From the NCBI GenBank assembly GCA_016795025.1, contig JAEUIR010000001.1, forward strand, positions 19,687-83,686: a stretch of DNA of 64,000 nt. The letters are read 5' to 3'. Under the pieces are notes generated by a model. The model saw only the letters and a list, made by a program, of their open reading frames with translations, did not search any database and was not told the origin of the DNA. Position 1 is the stretch's first letter, and each line of letters opens with the position of its first letter. Positions 1 through 12,900 of this stretch are shown in pieces. Source of the stretch: Phycisphaerales bacterium. GTDB taxonomy: Bacteria > Planctomycetota > Phycisphaerae > UBA1845 > Fen-1342. The translations under genes and the position numbers were made by a program.

Positions 1-3095
<3,095 letters not shown>

Positions 3096-3318
3096 CGCGG
3101 CTCGCCGCCGCGCCACGCGGCCGCGAATCCCGCATGATACGGCCAAATTCGGGAAGGGTCAGGGTTGATTCGGCGGCGAATTCCGTCTTTCCTGAGCCGC
3201 GTCGCCGGATTCCGAAGACTTTCGGCTCTTTCCAGAATACCCTACGATACGTGGCTCGTTTGCGGTTGCGACCGGCGCGGCCGTTCCCGGCGGGCTGACT
3301 CTCCCAGGTTGAGGTCGA

Positions 3319-5448
3319 ATGGACGGACGCGGTTTTTTCAAGGCTCTGCTCGTCGCGCTGCTGGTCTATATCGCCTATCAGTGGATCTATAACCGATTCG
3401 CACAAAAACCCGCCCCGCCGCTCAACACTGATATTCCCCACCCGACGACCGGACCGGCGACGTCTCCGGGCGGTGGCGGTCCAACGACCACTGCCCCGCG
3501 CGCGGATTACAGCGAGTGGGTGTTTGACCGCGGTCCCACGCTGGATTCTGTTGTGCTCGGCGGCGGTCCGCAGGATGCCGTCGAATTAACGCTCTCGCCG
3601 ATCGGCGCATCGGTTGATTCGCTGCGTGTCACCGAGCGCAATAAGAATGGCGCGCTGGTTCATTTCAAAAGCCCGGAAGATAAGTCGCCTTATCCGCTGC
3701 TTTCTTTGATCGACGACTTCCTGCACGGCTCGACCTTGCGGTCGTACGCGACGCGACGCATGTGGGTTCAGGAGCGCGCCAACGAAGAGCGCCGACTCGA
3801 CGACGTCATTTGGACCCTGTCGCCCGACACGCCGTCCGGCCCCGGCGCACGTCGCATCAGCTTTGTCGCGCAGCTGCGCTCCGTGAAGCTCGATCAGCCC
3901 GTGATGCGCCTCACGAAAACCTATGAGTTAACCGACACGCCGCAGATATTCCGCGTTTCTTTGCGGGTGGATAATCTTCAAAGCGATCCTTTGACTGTAA
4001 CCATCGAACAGGACGGCCCCACGGGGATCGCACTCGAAGGGTTGCAGTACGACATGCGCCGCATCGCCTGGGGCCGCAAAAAAGGCGCGGATGTCTATCT
4101 CGAAAGCATCCAGCGACCGGCGCTGCTGAAGTTGCCGGATGGACGAAAGCTCGGAGCGCCGATGGACACCGAGCAATTCCTGTGGGCTGCGGTGACCAAC
4201 AAGTACTTCGCCGTCGTTACGCGACCGCTACCCGCCGGCGGTGGAACCGGTCCGGCCGAGTCTGTTCTGGCGGTTTATGGCTACGCCGCGGCGCCGCAGT
4301 TCAGCGACCATCACCCCGGAGATTTGCAACCCCGTTTTATCACGCAGCAGATCACGCTAACAGCCGATTCTCCACCGGTCGCGCCGCAACTCGTGCTCGA
4401 GGCCTACGCCGGAGCGAAAGACAGCGATCTTGTGGCTAAACTCGGGCCCGCCTTCGCCGACCCGAAACAGCTCGGCTATGTCGGATTATCGTCGCTTGAT
4501 TCCGGCGGTTGCGCCTGCACGTTCTCGTGGCTGACCGCGCTGATGAAATGGCTGCTCGAAACGATCGTCCTTGCGGTTCGTAATTACGGCGTCGCCATCA
4601 TCTGCGTCGTGATCATTGTTCGCACGCTGTTGCATCCGCTGGCCGTGTTTCAGCAAAAATCGATGTACCGCATGCAGGAATCGATGGCCCGCATCCAGCC
4701 GCGCCTGGAAGCCATCAAGGCCAAGTACCCCAACGATCAGCAGAAACAGGCGCAGGAATCGATGCGTGTCTGGGGCGAGGAAGGCGTCAACCCCGCCGCG
4801 CCGCTGCTCAGCTTCATCCCGCTGTTCGTTCAAATGCCGATTCTTGTGTCGCTGTGGACCGCCCTGAATTATGACGTGCATTTGCGCAACGCTGCGTTCG
4901 ACGGCTGGTGGCTCACTGATCTTTCTTCGCCGGATCATTTAATCAAGCTCAGCGACGCCGGCATGCACATTCCGCTTTTATCGCTGATGATCGGGCCGAT
5001 TACGCACATCAACGTGCTGCCGATTCTCATGGGCGTGTCCATGTTTCTTCAGCAGAAATACATGCCCAAGCCCAATATGCAACGCCGCATCGACGCGGCC
5101 CAGAACGCACCTCAAACCGAGCGGAAGCCCGGTCAGATGACGCCCGAAGAGCAGTTGCGCCAGCAGCAGATGATGGCATACATGATGAGCATTCTGTTTC
5201 CAATCATGTTCTATCAGATGCCGAGCGGCATGAATCTCTATTGGATGGCCACCAACGTCTTCGGCATCTTCGAATCGTTAATCGTCCGCAAGCAGCTCGA
5301 AGCCGAAAAGAAACGCCGCGCCGAGATGGTTCAACAGCCGGAGCTTCGAAAGAAGGGTATCGTCTCAAGGTTCTTCGAAAAAATGGCCAACCAGTACGAA
5401 GAGCTGCAAAAAATGGCCGACGAAGCTTCGAATGCAAAGCGAAAGTGA
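3319..5448 (+). CDS. yidC: YidC/Oxa1 membrane protein insertase
   Basis: This protein inserts and folds inner-membrane proteins, alone or with the Sec translocon. At 709 residues it has the Gram-negative layout. An N-terminal transmembrane anchor (about residues 9-25) is followed by a Pro/Gly-rich linker, a large periplasmic beta domain (about 60-385) and a C-terminal insertase core. The core carries VVIIVRTLLHP, whose Arg lies in the hydrophilic groove, the cytoplasmic helices MYRMQESMARIQPRL, and the segments FIPLFVQMPILVSLW, MMSILFPIMF and GMNLYWMATNVFGI. The tail is basic. The start is the ATG at 3319, with GAGGT a few bases upstream. The stop overlaps the next ATG (TGATG). The usual rnpA and rpmH neighbours are absent; the gene is divergent from uvrA. 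Confidence 0.96.
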   Translation: MDGRGFFKALLVALLVYIAYQWIYNRFAQKPAPPLNTDIPHPTTGPATSPGGGGPTTTAPRADYSEWVFDRGPTLDSVVLGGGPQDAVELTLSPIGASVDSLRVTERNKNGALVHFKSPEDKSPYPLLSLIDDFLHGSTLRSYATRRMWVQERANEERRLDDVIWTLSPDTPSGPGARRISFVAQLRSVKLDQPVMRLTKTYELTDTPQIFRVSLRVDNLQSDPLTVTIEQDGPTGIALEGLQYDMRRIAWGRKKGADVYLESIQRPALLKLPDGRKLGAPMDTEQFLWAAVTNKYFAVVTRPLPAGGGTGPAESVLAVYGYAAAPQFSDHHPGDLQPRFITQQITLTADSPPVAPQLVLEAYAGAKDSDLVAKLGPAFADPKQLGYVGLSSLDSGGCACTFSWLTALMKWLLETIVLAVRNYGVAIICVVIIVRTLLHPLAVFQQKSMYRMQESMARIQPRLEAIKAKYPNDQQKQAQESMRVWGEEGVNPAAPLLSFIPLFVQMPILVSLWTALNYDVHLRNAAFDGWWLTDLSSPDHLIKLSDAGMHIPLLSLMIGPITHINVLPILMGVSMFLQQKYMPKPNMQRRIDAAQNAPQTERKPGQMTPEEQLRQQQMMAYMMSILFPIMFYQMPSGMNLYWMATNVFGIFESLIVRKQLEAEKKRRAEMVQQPELRKKGIVSRFFEKMANQYEELQKMADEASNAKRK

Positions 5449-6266
5449 TGCCGTTGCCGCGCGACTTGCCGCAGGCTCTTCGCCACATCGCGGAGAGCGC
5501 CGCGCGCGAAGGAGGCCGCGTCGCTCGCGAGGCATTTGGCTCCGATTTGAACGTTGAACGCAAGGCGGACGGCAGCGAAGTCACGCCCGCCGATCTCGCC
5601 GCACAGACCGCCGTCATTCGCCACATTCGCACCGTACGGCCGCACGACTGCTTCCTGACCGAGGAAGAGACCGCTGATTCGTCGCTCTCGACCGCTGATC
5701 CCGGCGCGATCTGGTGGATCATCGACCCGATCGACGGCACGCGCAATTTCATTCGCGGTGTGCCGCTGTTCGCCTGTAGTGTGGCCGCGTGTTCGTCAAG
5801 CTCCGCCATCGCCGGAGCGATCTACTGGGTGTCACAGGACACCATGTACTCCGCCGCCCTGGGGCACGGAGCGACGTGCAACGCCCGCGCTCTGCTGCCG
5901 CTCGACGCCGGTCGGGCGCGAGACGGGCGCTCCGGCCGGCCCGTCGTCGGCGTGCCCAGCTCGATCAGCGACGAAATTCGCGACACCGCACTGCGCTGGA
6001 TCGACAATGGGGTCGTGCGCAACCTGGGTTCCACTGCTCTGCATCTCGCGCTTGTCGCGGCGGGGGGCATGGATGCGGCCCTTTGCAGCGACAGCAAGCT
6101 CTGGGACATCGCGGCCGGGTGGGTTTTGATTACCGAGCTTCGCGGCCGGATACATCATCCGTCCGGCGGCGCGATCTTTCCTCGCGAGATTAGTTTGTAT
6201 GACAGGTCGTGTACGCCATGCGTCGCGATCCGAGACGAGCGCGTGGCCGCCCGGCTGCAAAATTAG
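5448..6266 (+). CDS. inositol monophosphatase family phosphatase
   Basis: This is a Mg2+-dependent sugar or nucleotide phosphomonoesterase of the IMPase/SuhB/CysQ fold, 272 residues, the usual family size. Metal-binding motifs are visible in order: EEET around residue 72, WIIDPIDGTRNF with the first Asp at about 93, and LWDIAAG with the Asp at about 220. The ATG at 5448 overlaps the yidC stop by one base (TGATG), so translation is probably coupled. The substrate cannot be told from sequence alone; inositol-1-phosphate, PAP and histidinol-phosphate are all used within this family. Confidence 0.9.
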   Translation: MPLPRDLPQALRHIAESAAREGGRVAREAFGSDLNVERKADGSEVTPADLAAQTAVIRHIRTVRPHDCFLTEEETADSSLSTADPGAIWWIIDPIDGTRNFIRGVPLFACSVAACSSSSAIAGAIYWVSQDTMYSAALGHGATCNARALLPLDAGRARDGRSGRPVVGVPSSISDEIRDTALRWIDNGVVRNLGSTALHLALVAAGGMDAALCSDSKLWDIAAGWVLITELRGRIHHPSGGAIFPREISLYDRSCTPCVAIRDERVAARLQN

Positions 6267-6433
6267 ACAGAGACGCGATCGACACGGGGCGCTTCGCAAC
6301 CGCGCACGGCATACGGTTTTTTCCGGGGTTTTCTACAAAACAGGTTTGCAACCCGCATGCACTGAGATAAGCTGCCCGGCGTGGAGAAGCGCCGCTCGGC
6401 GCATGGTGTGTCGATCGGCCAGGAGGGCCTTAC

Positions 6434-7117
6434 ATGTCTCGTGTGCGTTGTGGATTATCTCTATTTTTGGGTGGGTGTGCTTCTGCCATCGCGATCGGCG
6501 AAGGCATCACGCCAATCTCGCAAACACGGTCCGTCACCGCAATCGCCGGAAACGTCGTGCAACAGATTTCGGCTGCCGACTTCAGCGATTTCAACGACGC
6601 GGCCGACGCTGGGTTGTCGAACGAATTCGCCGTCGTGAATTCGAGTTCGACGCAGGTGTCGTCAATTTCGAAGGACAAGATCGCCGCGTTCGGCACGGCT
6701 GATACGCTTGGTTACGGCGACAACGGCAGCGCTGAATCGCTGGTGACGATCGTTTTTTCGCTGGCCACACCGGTCGATTTCTCGTTAACCGGCTCGGCGA
6801 ATTTCCAGGCGACAGGCGTGACGGCCGAGACGACGCGCCTAATTCGCCTCACCGGCCCGGATACGAGTATTGAGTTTGCGCTATACAACGACACGCAGGC
6901 GTCGATGCCGATCGCTTCGTCGGGGCAGCTCGCGCCGGGCACGTACACGCTGGAAGTCGTCGGAAGCGCGGCGGCCGAACCGATCAGCGATGATCCGGAA
7001 GCCCAGAACGGCGCATACGTCGACTTCGAAATTTCGCTTTCCGTCGTCGCGATCCCGGAACCCAGCGCAGCGCTGATGCTCGGCGCGGGGCTGTCGCTGC
7101 TGCGGCGGCGGCGCTGA
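6434..7117 (+). CDS. secreted PEP-CTERM protein of unknown function
   Basis: A 227-residue protein with an N-terminal signal peptide (about residues 1-22) and a C-terminal sorting signal: the motif IPEPSAALML, a short hydrophobic helix and the basic end LLRRRR. This is the PEP-CTERM tripartite tag, recognised by an EpsH/XrtA-type exosortase and usually tied to exopolysaccharide production. The middle is a Thr/Ser-rich beta sandwich with the phrase APGTYTLEVVGSA and is not otherwise recognisable. The ATG at 6434 is the first to precede the signal peptide; GGAGGG lies about 10 bases upstream. No exosortase gene is in the window. Confidence 0.85.
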   Translation: MSRVRCGLSLFLGGCASAIAIGEGITPISQTRSVTAIAGNVVQQISAADFSDFNDAADAGLSNEFAVVNSSSTQVSSISKDKIAAFGTADTLGYGDNGSAESLVTIVFSLATPVDFSLTGSANFQATGVTAETTRLIRLTGPDTSIEFALYNDTQASMPIASSGQLAPGTYTLEVVGSAAAEPISDDPEAQNGAYVDFEISLSVVAIPEPSAALMLGAGLSLLRRRR

Positions 7118-7279
7118 TCGCGACTGGTTGCGTCGATTCAGAGTTCACGCAGACGCATGGCGTGCCGTTACAGGCTCCCCAACGCGCCATCGCTGCGTAT
7201 TGCCGCGGCGCGTGCGATCGGAGCAGCGCTCATGATCCGCACGCGCCGTCGTGCAGCTCCCCATGCGCGTTCTACGAAA

Positions 7280-8317
7280 CTACTGCGGCAACCTTCCGAG
7301 CCGCCACGCGGCGATGGCAACGATTCCCGCCGCAATGATCATCAGCCCAACATCGGATACGACCGGAATGGCCGGAGAGCCGTCGGCCGCCTCCAGCGAG
7401 GTTTGCACGCCAATCGCAGCGTCCGCTCCGGCGTTGCTGCTGGTTGTGGCGCTGATGGTCACTTCACTGAGCGCCAGGTCTGTGGGGAGCATCCAATTAC
7501 CGTCGGTTCCCACAACCCATCCGGCAGATTCAATCAGCGCCTTCACCGTCGCGGCTGTTGTCGGGAAAGCCAGCGCATAGTCGGGGTTTGATGAGGCGAA
7601 GTGCGTTACGGTCGCTTCGATTGCGCCGCCCGCGCTTTCGCGAAGTGTGATCGAGTACAAATCAATCGCGCCGCTGGGGCGAGGTTGGCGCCAGAACATC
7701 TCGGGCGAGGGTCCGCCACCGCCGTCGTCGAACGCACCCTGTCCGAAACGCGCCCGCAATATCAACGCCGGCGCGTAACCACCTGGCAGGCGCCGCTGAA
7801 CACGCGATCCCGCGCGCAAGATCTGTTGATGTATGACGCCTGGTCCGGCGCTACCAATCGTCAACGGTATCGGATCATTCATGATCGCCTTGGACAGAGC
7901 GTCATGGCCGGGTACGCCGGTTGCAGTAGACTCGAGCGTGTAGCTGTAGGTAAACCTGACGATCCCGGTGTCGATGTTGAAAATAGCCAGGCTGCCAGCC
8001 GCGCGAGCGCCACTGCCATCTGAGTCGAGAACAAACGTTCCCGTTGAATCGTCGTTTCCGAGCGACTTGTTGATATCTCCGACCGTAATATCGTCGGTTA
8101 AAACGCCACCGCCCGGATGTGTAAACGTCCCGATCACGGTGAGTGTCGCTAAGCCGTTATTGGCCGTGTTCATGTTCCAGTCGGCCCCGCTGACAATGTC
8201 CCAACGAGCCGTAGCCGTTGCCGCAACTTCATCCGCCGTGGCCTGGAGTGAACCCGTACTGAACAGCACACAGATCAGACAAGTTTTGATTTGAACACGT
8301 CTCGGATACGCACGCAT
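7280..8317 (-). CDS. secreted protein with IPTL-CTERM-like tail
   Basis: A 345-residue protein of unknown function. Residues 1-28 form a signal peptide ending ATADE. The body is predicted beta-rich (phrases NIDTGIVRFTYSYTLES and IDLYSITLRES). The last 30 residues run AIPVVSDVGLMIIAAGIVAI and then AAWRLGRLPQ: an IP-x2-S-x2-GL motif, one transmembrane helix and a basic end, resembling the IPTL-CTERM sorting signal IPTLSEWGL. It converges on the PEP-CTERM gene. Whether both tags use the same sortase cannot be told from here. Confidence 0.75.
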   Translation of the reverse strand: MRAYPRRVQIKTCLICVLFSTGSLQATADEVAATATARWDIVSGADWNMNTANNGLATLTVIGTFTHPGGGVLTDDITVGDINKSLGNDDSTGTFVLDSDGSGARAAGSLAIFNIDTGIVRFTYSYTLESTATGVPGHDALSKAIMNDPIPLTIGSAGPGVIHQQILRAGSRVQRRLPGGYAPALILRARFGQGAFDDGGGGPSPEMFWRQPRPSGAIDLYSITLRESAGGAIEATVTHFASSNPDYALAFPTTAATVKALIESAGWVVGTDGNWMLPTDLALSEVTISATTSSNAGADAAIGVQTSLEAADGSPAIPVVSDVGLMIIAAGIVAIAAWRLGRLPQ

Positions 8318-8811
8318 GGAGTTCTCCCGACCCGGTGCGTCCCTTTAGTGGTTGATGTGAATTCGGCAACGATGCGACGGGAACACAACGAGTTGAAAAT
8401 CAATCCTAAAGACCGAGCATTCGCGCTTCAACAGCAATTTTCCACGAGGGTTCTGTGCAACTTCTCCACCGGCGCGATAAAGCACTGTAATCGCAATGGT
8501 TGAGTGCTTTTACAGCGTGCGCGCATACATTCGCGAATTTTCAAAATCCAGTCCGTCGCGGCTTGAATGTTTCCAGTCCGCAATGCGGCAGCGCCGGAGT
8601 CATTTGTGCAAAAGTCCCGATGGTCAGCATCACGCAGTTCAGCGGCGCCGTCGCAATGCCGCAATGTCGGCATGCGACTTGCAATGTGATACATTACGTA
8701 GGAAGCGCTTTCAGATGGATCGGCCTGAGCGATCAAGCCTGAGGAGCGAAGAAAACGATCTGCGCTAAGCCGGACTCGCTTTGCGCAGCGCATGAAAAGG
8801 ACAGACTACAC
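8318..8811. other. intergenic region upstream of citrate synthase
   Basis: No convincing gene in 494 bases; short open frames here lack a ribosome site and any family motif. The only candidate signal is an extended -10 box on the plus strand at 8687-8695 (TG-A-TACATT), about 115 bases before the citrate synthase start. No good -35 box accompanies it. Confidence 0.4.
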
Positions 8812-9939
8812 ATGTCACAGCCCATCGAGCACCTTTACCGCCCCGGCCTTGAGGGCATCATCGCCGGCGAAACTGATATCTCCGCCGTTCAGCAAGACAG
8901 CCTTATGTATCGCGGCTACGCAATCGAGGAACTCGCCGAACATAGCCCCTTCGAGGAAACCGCTTACCTGCTGCTTCACGGTGAGCTGCCGACCGCTGCT
9001 CAGCTCAAGGCGTTCGGCGCCACACTCGACAAATACCGCGCACTGCCCTCCGAAGTCATTGAGACCATCCGGCTGATGCCCAAAGAAACACCCGGCATGG
9101 ACGTGCTGCGCACCGCCGTTTCGATGGCCGCGCATTTCTGCCCGATCAGCGGCGACGAGAAGCCAGCGCTACTCGACCGCGCCGCGCGCATCCTCGCAAT
9201 CGTTCCCACGATCATCGGCGCGCGGCTGCGCTTTCTCGCAGGAAAGGCCCCCGTCGCACCGAAGCCGGGGCTCTCGCACGCCGCGCAAACGCTTTACCTC
9301 GCGTTCGGCCGTGAGCCGAGCGCGATCGAGGCCCGGCTGCTCAACCTCACGCTAGTGCTTTACGCCGAGCACGAATTCAACGCATCCGCCTTCGCCGCCC
9401 GCGTCACCGCCAGCACCCTGGCGGACATGTACTCCGCAATCGTCACCGGCATCGGCACGCTGAAAGGGCCGCTCCACGGCGGCGCGAACGAAGAGACCAT
9501 TCACCTGATGCGGCAATTCAAATCCGGCGACGAAGCCGCCGCCTGGACCGAAAACGCCATCGCCACCAAGCAGAAAATCTCCGGCTTCGGCCATCGCGTG
9601 TACAAGAACGGCGATCATCGCGCCCGCATTCTCGAAGGCGAAATGGAGAAACTCGCCCCAGGCCGTAGCGATCGCCATCTGCTCGATGTCTATTTCGCCA
9701 TTAAGAACACGGTATGGGAGCGCAAGCAGATTCATATGAACGTTGATTACCCGTGCGGACTGACGTATTACTGGCTGAATTTGCCGATTGATATCTATAC
9801 GCCGCTGTTCGTCGCATCGCGCGTCAGCGGCTGGTCCGCGCACTACATTGAGCAGTTCACGAATAACCGCATCATTCGACCGCTCAGCCGCTATACCGGT
9901 CCGCCCGAGCGTTCGTACGTGCCGATCGCCAAGCGCTAG
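8812..9939 (+). CDS. gltA: citrate synthase
   Basis: Condenses oxaloacetate and acetyl-CoA to citrate at the entry to the TCA cycle. At 375 residues it is the short bacterial/archaeal form, not the longer NADH-regulated E. coli type. The catalytic residues are in place: His222 in GPLHGGANEE, His261 in GFGHRVYKNGDHRA and Asp312 in MNVDYPCGLTYYW; the arginine motif RPLSRYTGP lies near the end. 2-Methylcitrate synthases share all of these, so that activity cannot be excluded, but no prp genes are adjacent. The AsmA-like gene follows 58 bases downstream on the same strand. Confidence 0.93.
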   Translation: MSQPIEHLYRPGLEGIIAGETDISAVQQDSLMYRGYAIEELAEHSPFEETAYLLLHGELPTAAQLKAFGATLDKYRALPSEVIETIRLMPKETPGMDVLRTAVSMAAHFCPISGDEKPALLDRAARILAIVPTIIGARLRFLAGKAPVAPKPGLSHAAQTLYLAFGREPSAIEARLLNLTLVLYAEHEFNASAFAARVTASTLADMYSAIVTGIGTLKGPLHGGANEETIHLMRQFKSGDEAAAWTENAIATKQKISGFGHRVYKNGDHRARILEGEMEKLAPGRSDRHLLDVYFAIKNTVWERKQIHMNVDYPCGLTYYWLNLPIDIYTPLFVASRVSGWSAHYIEQFTNNRIIRPLSRYTGPPERSYVPIAKR

Positions 9940-9997
9940 CGCGCCGCGACCGCTGCCTCCCCTACCCACGCGAGCCTGCCCCCACGACAATAGCGCC

Positions 9998-12900
9998 ATG
10001 TTCGGGCGTTCTCCCACAGCCCGTGCCGAAAAGAAACGCCGGCGCAAGCGCCGCGCGCCCCTCATCCTGGCGGTCGCGGCTCTGCTCCTCACGCTTGCCG
10101 CGTTCATCGGCTATCGCCTTCTCACTGACCCCACGCGGCTGCGCAGCATGGTTGTATTCGCCCTGCAATCCGTGGGGATACAGCAACCGGCGATTGGCAC
10201 GGTTGAGTTTGCCCTTCCCGCGGAGATCGTGCTTTCGCACCTTGAGCTTTCGTCCACCGACGCCCGGCAACTCGGCTTGCCCGTCGATTATGCCGACATG
10301 CAAGTCGCGCTGCGGATAGACGGCGCGCGGCTCGCGTTCGCCTGGTCCGACCTGTTCGCCGGGCGCGTGTGGCCGCAGCGCGCGACCGTTGAGTCCGCCG
10401 TGATGCGCATCGAGCGGCGGGATGCGCTATCGCCCGACACTCCCAATGCACGCGACTCGTCGGTTCCGCGCGAAGGATCCGGCGAATCAACGACGGCCCC
10501 CCGCCGCCCTTCCTTTCCGGCCGATCGATTGCCGGAAATCCACATACGCGATCTCGACGTACAACTCGTCGAAACGCTCTCCAACGCGTCTCATCTCATC
10601 AGCCGCTGGCGCGGCCGCGTGTCCGGCGAACCAAGCGCCAGCGGCGAAACCGGCGCGGCGCCCGCCTATACGTTTCGCGTAACCGACCATGCCGAAATTC
10701 ATCAGGAAGACAACACGGAGTTCGAGCGGTTCTCCATTCAATTGCTCCGCGGCGGCTTCGACGCCAGCCTGACCGGGCTGCAACTGAACACCATCGCATT
10801 TCTTCTGCCGGAGGCCGCGGTTGATCTGCTGCGGCGAGTCGATCTGCATGGCAGCCTGGCCATTGAAAACGTCGCCGTGCGGAATTCGCGGATCGAGTCG
10901 GTGACCGCCCGATTGTCAAATGTCGACTTTTGCCTGCCGCTCGAATCCGACACACCGCTCGCCGATCGGGTCTTCCCGCTCACCAACATCCTGATGAAAG
11001 TCACAGTCAGCAGCGGCCCGACTCGCAGTGGCGCCATCACGATCGACGGCCGCATGCGAGGCGCGCCGCTTCACGGCGAAGTGCGGTTGAGCGCCGCCGC
11101 CGCGCCGACGACCGGCGCTCCCGCGTCACCCGGCAATGAGCTTCTGGCATATTCGGCCAGCATCGGAATAGAAGACATTGTCATTCCGCCCCATACGGAA
11201 GTTCCTGACTTGTTTCGGCATCCCGACCTGCCGCGGGCCGCGCGCAATTTCATTCTCGACTACGAACCAAGCGGCAGATTCCGGCTTGCTTTCGATTTGA
11301 GCGGTCGCGCGACACTCCACGAACACGGCGTCGAGTTCCACGAGATCGACATGTTCAGCGGCGTGATCGAACCGCGCGGCGCGAGGGCCATGTACGCCGA
11401 GTTTCCATATCCGCTCGACGACGTTTACGGCGCGTTGCACATCGTGAACGGCGGATTCGATCTCGACGGCATCACCGGAATGCACGGTGGTGCGCGGTTC
11501 AGGCTGGACGGCCACGTGGACCACTCCGGACCTTGGACCGGTCTGGCGTTGCGCATTCGCGGTGACAGCGTCGCGATGAACCAGGATTTGTACGCCGCGC
11601 TTCCGCTCGGCTATCGAAAGCTGTGGGCCGGAGCGTCACCCGTTGGTCTCGCGGATGTATTTGCGACCGTCTCGCGCCCGGATGGGCAGACTCAGAATCG
11701 CCCTTTTCCGCTCGATGTGCATATTGAGACTCGCTGGCTGAACGCCGGATTCAACGCTGACGCCGGGCTTCGACTCACCGACGCCGACGGACTCATCACC
11801 ATCGGCGACGAGCTGATCATTCACGACCTATACGGCTACGACGGCGGCGCGTCTGTTCGCGTCTCCGGCGGAGTCAGTTCCCGATCCAAAGGCGGACGCG
11901 ACGCGGCGGAATTGAGAATCGAAGCCCACGACATGCCGCTGCGACGCGACGCCTCCATCATTGCCGGAGGCGACGCAGGCGATGAGAGCCGCGAACCGCT
12001 CAAATTTACCGGAGTCGCCGATGTGTGGGGTGTCTCGCGAAACGGCGCTGATGGCCGACCTACTGAGCGTTACGTTGCTCACGTCAAGGATGGCGTGCTG
12101 CAAACCGGTGCAGACGCCTGCGAATGGCCGGGCGTCAACGGCTGGGTTGTTTCCGACGAACAACATCTGCGGATTCTCAACATCGAGGGAGGTGATGAGC
12201 ACCGCCATGTTTCCGGCGAAGCTGACATTCCGCTGACAGGCGGCGCCATGCGCGTGAGGCTCGACGCGCTCGACGAAGACATCTCACAGTTTTTGTCATG
12301 CGTCGCGCCGCCGGCGATGGCGCCCGCCGCCAACCTCCTCAAACTGACGGGCCCCGGCGCCATCTCGCTGGCCTGGGACAGCGTCGCGGGCCGAGATGTG
12401 CTGGGTGTGTACGCCGAGGTCGGCGCGGCTTGGCCGCCTGCGCTGCCTTTCAAGCTGTCCGATCTGCGCGGCCGGTTGCACACTGACGGCAATTCCGTGC
12501 AACTTGAGGAAGTGATCGCGCGCGTCGGACCGCAGGGTACGTTCTTCGCCGCCGGAGGCGGCTGGTGGTCGGAGGGCGCTCGTGACCTCGTTTTCGAATT
12601 TGGTGTCAAGCAGTTGCCGATCGACGCCAAACTATGGGCGTTCATCACGGGATCCAAGCCTGGGCCGCCATCGGTTCAACCGAAATTCGCCGGCGACCTT
12701 GAAGCCTCCATCACCGCGCGCATCGGTGAGTCGATCGATTGCGACGGTGAGATCAGCGTGCGCGATCTGCGAGCCGATGTCGGGTTGCTGCTCGAAAACT
12801 GCGATGGCTACTTTGCCGGCTCTGCATTCCTGCCGCCACACCGCCCGGCCGAATTCGATCTCGAATTCGAATTCGCGGTGGGCAGGCTTGCCGGGCGAGC

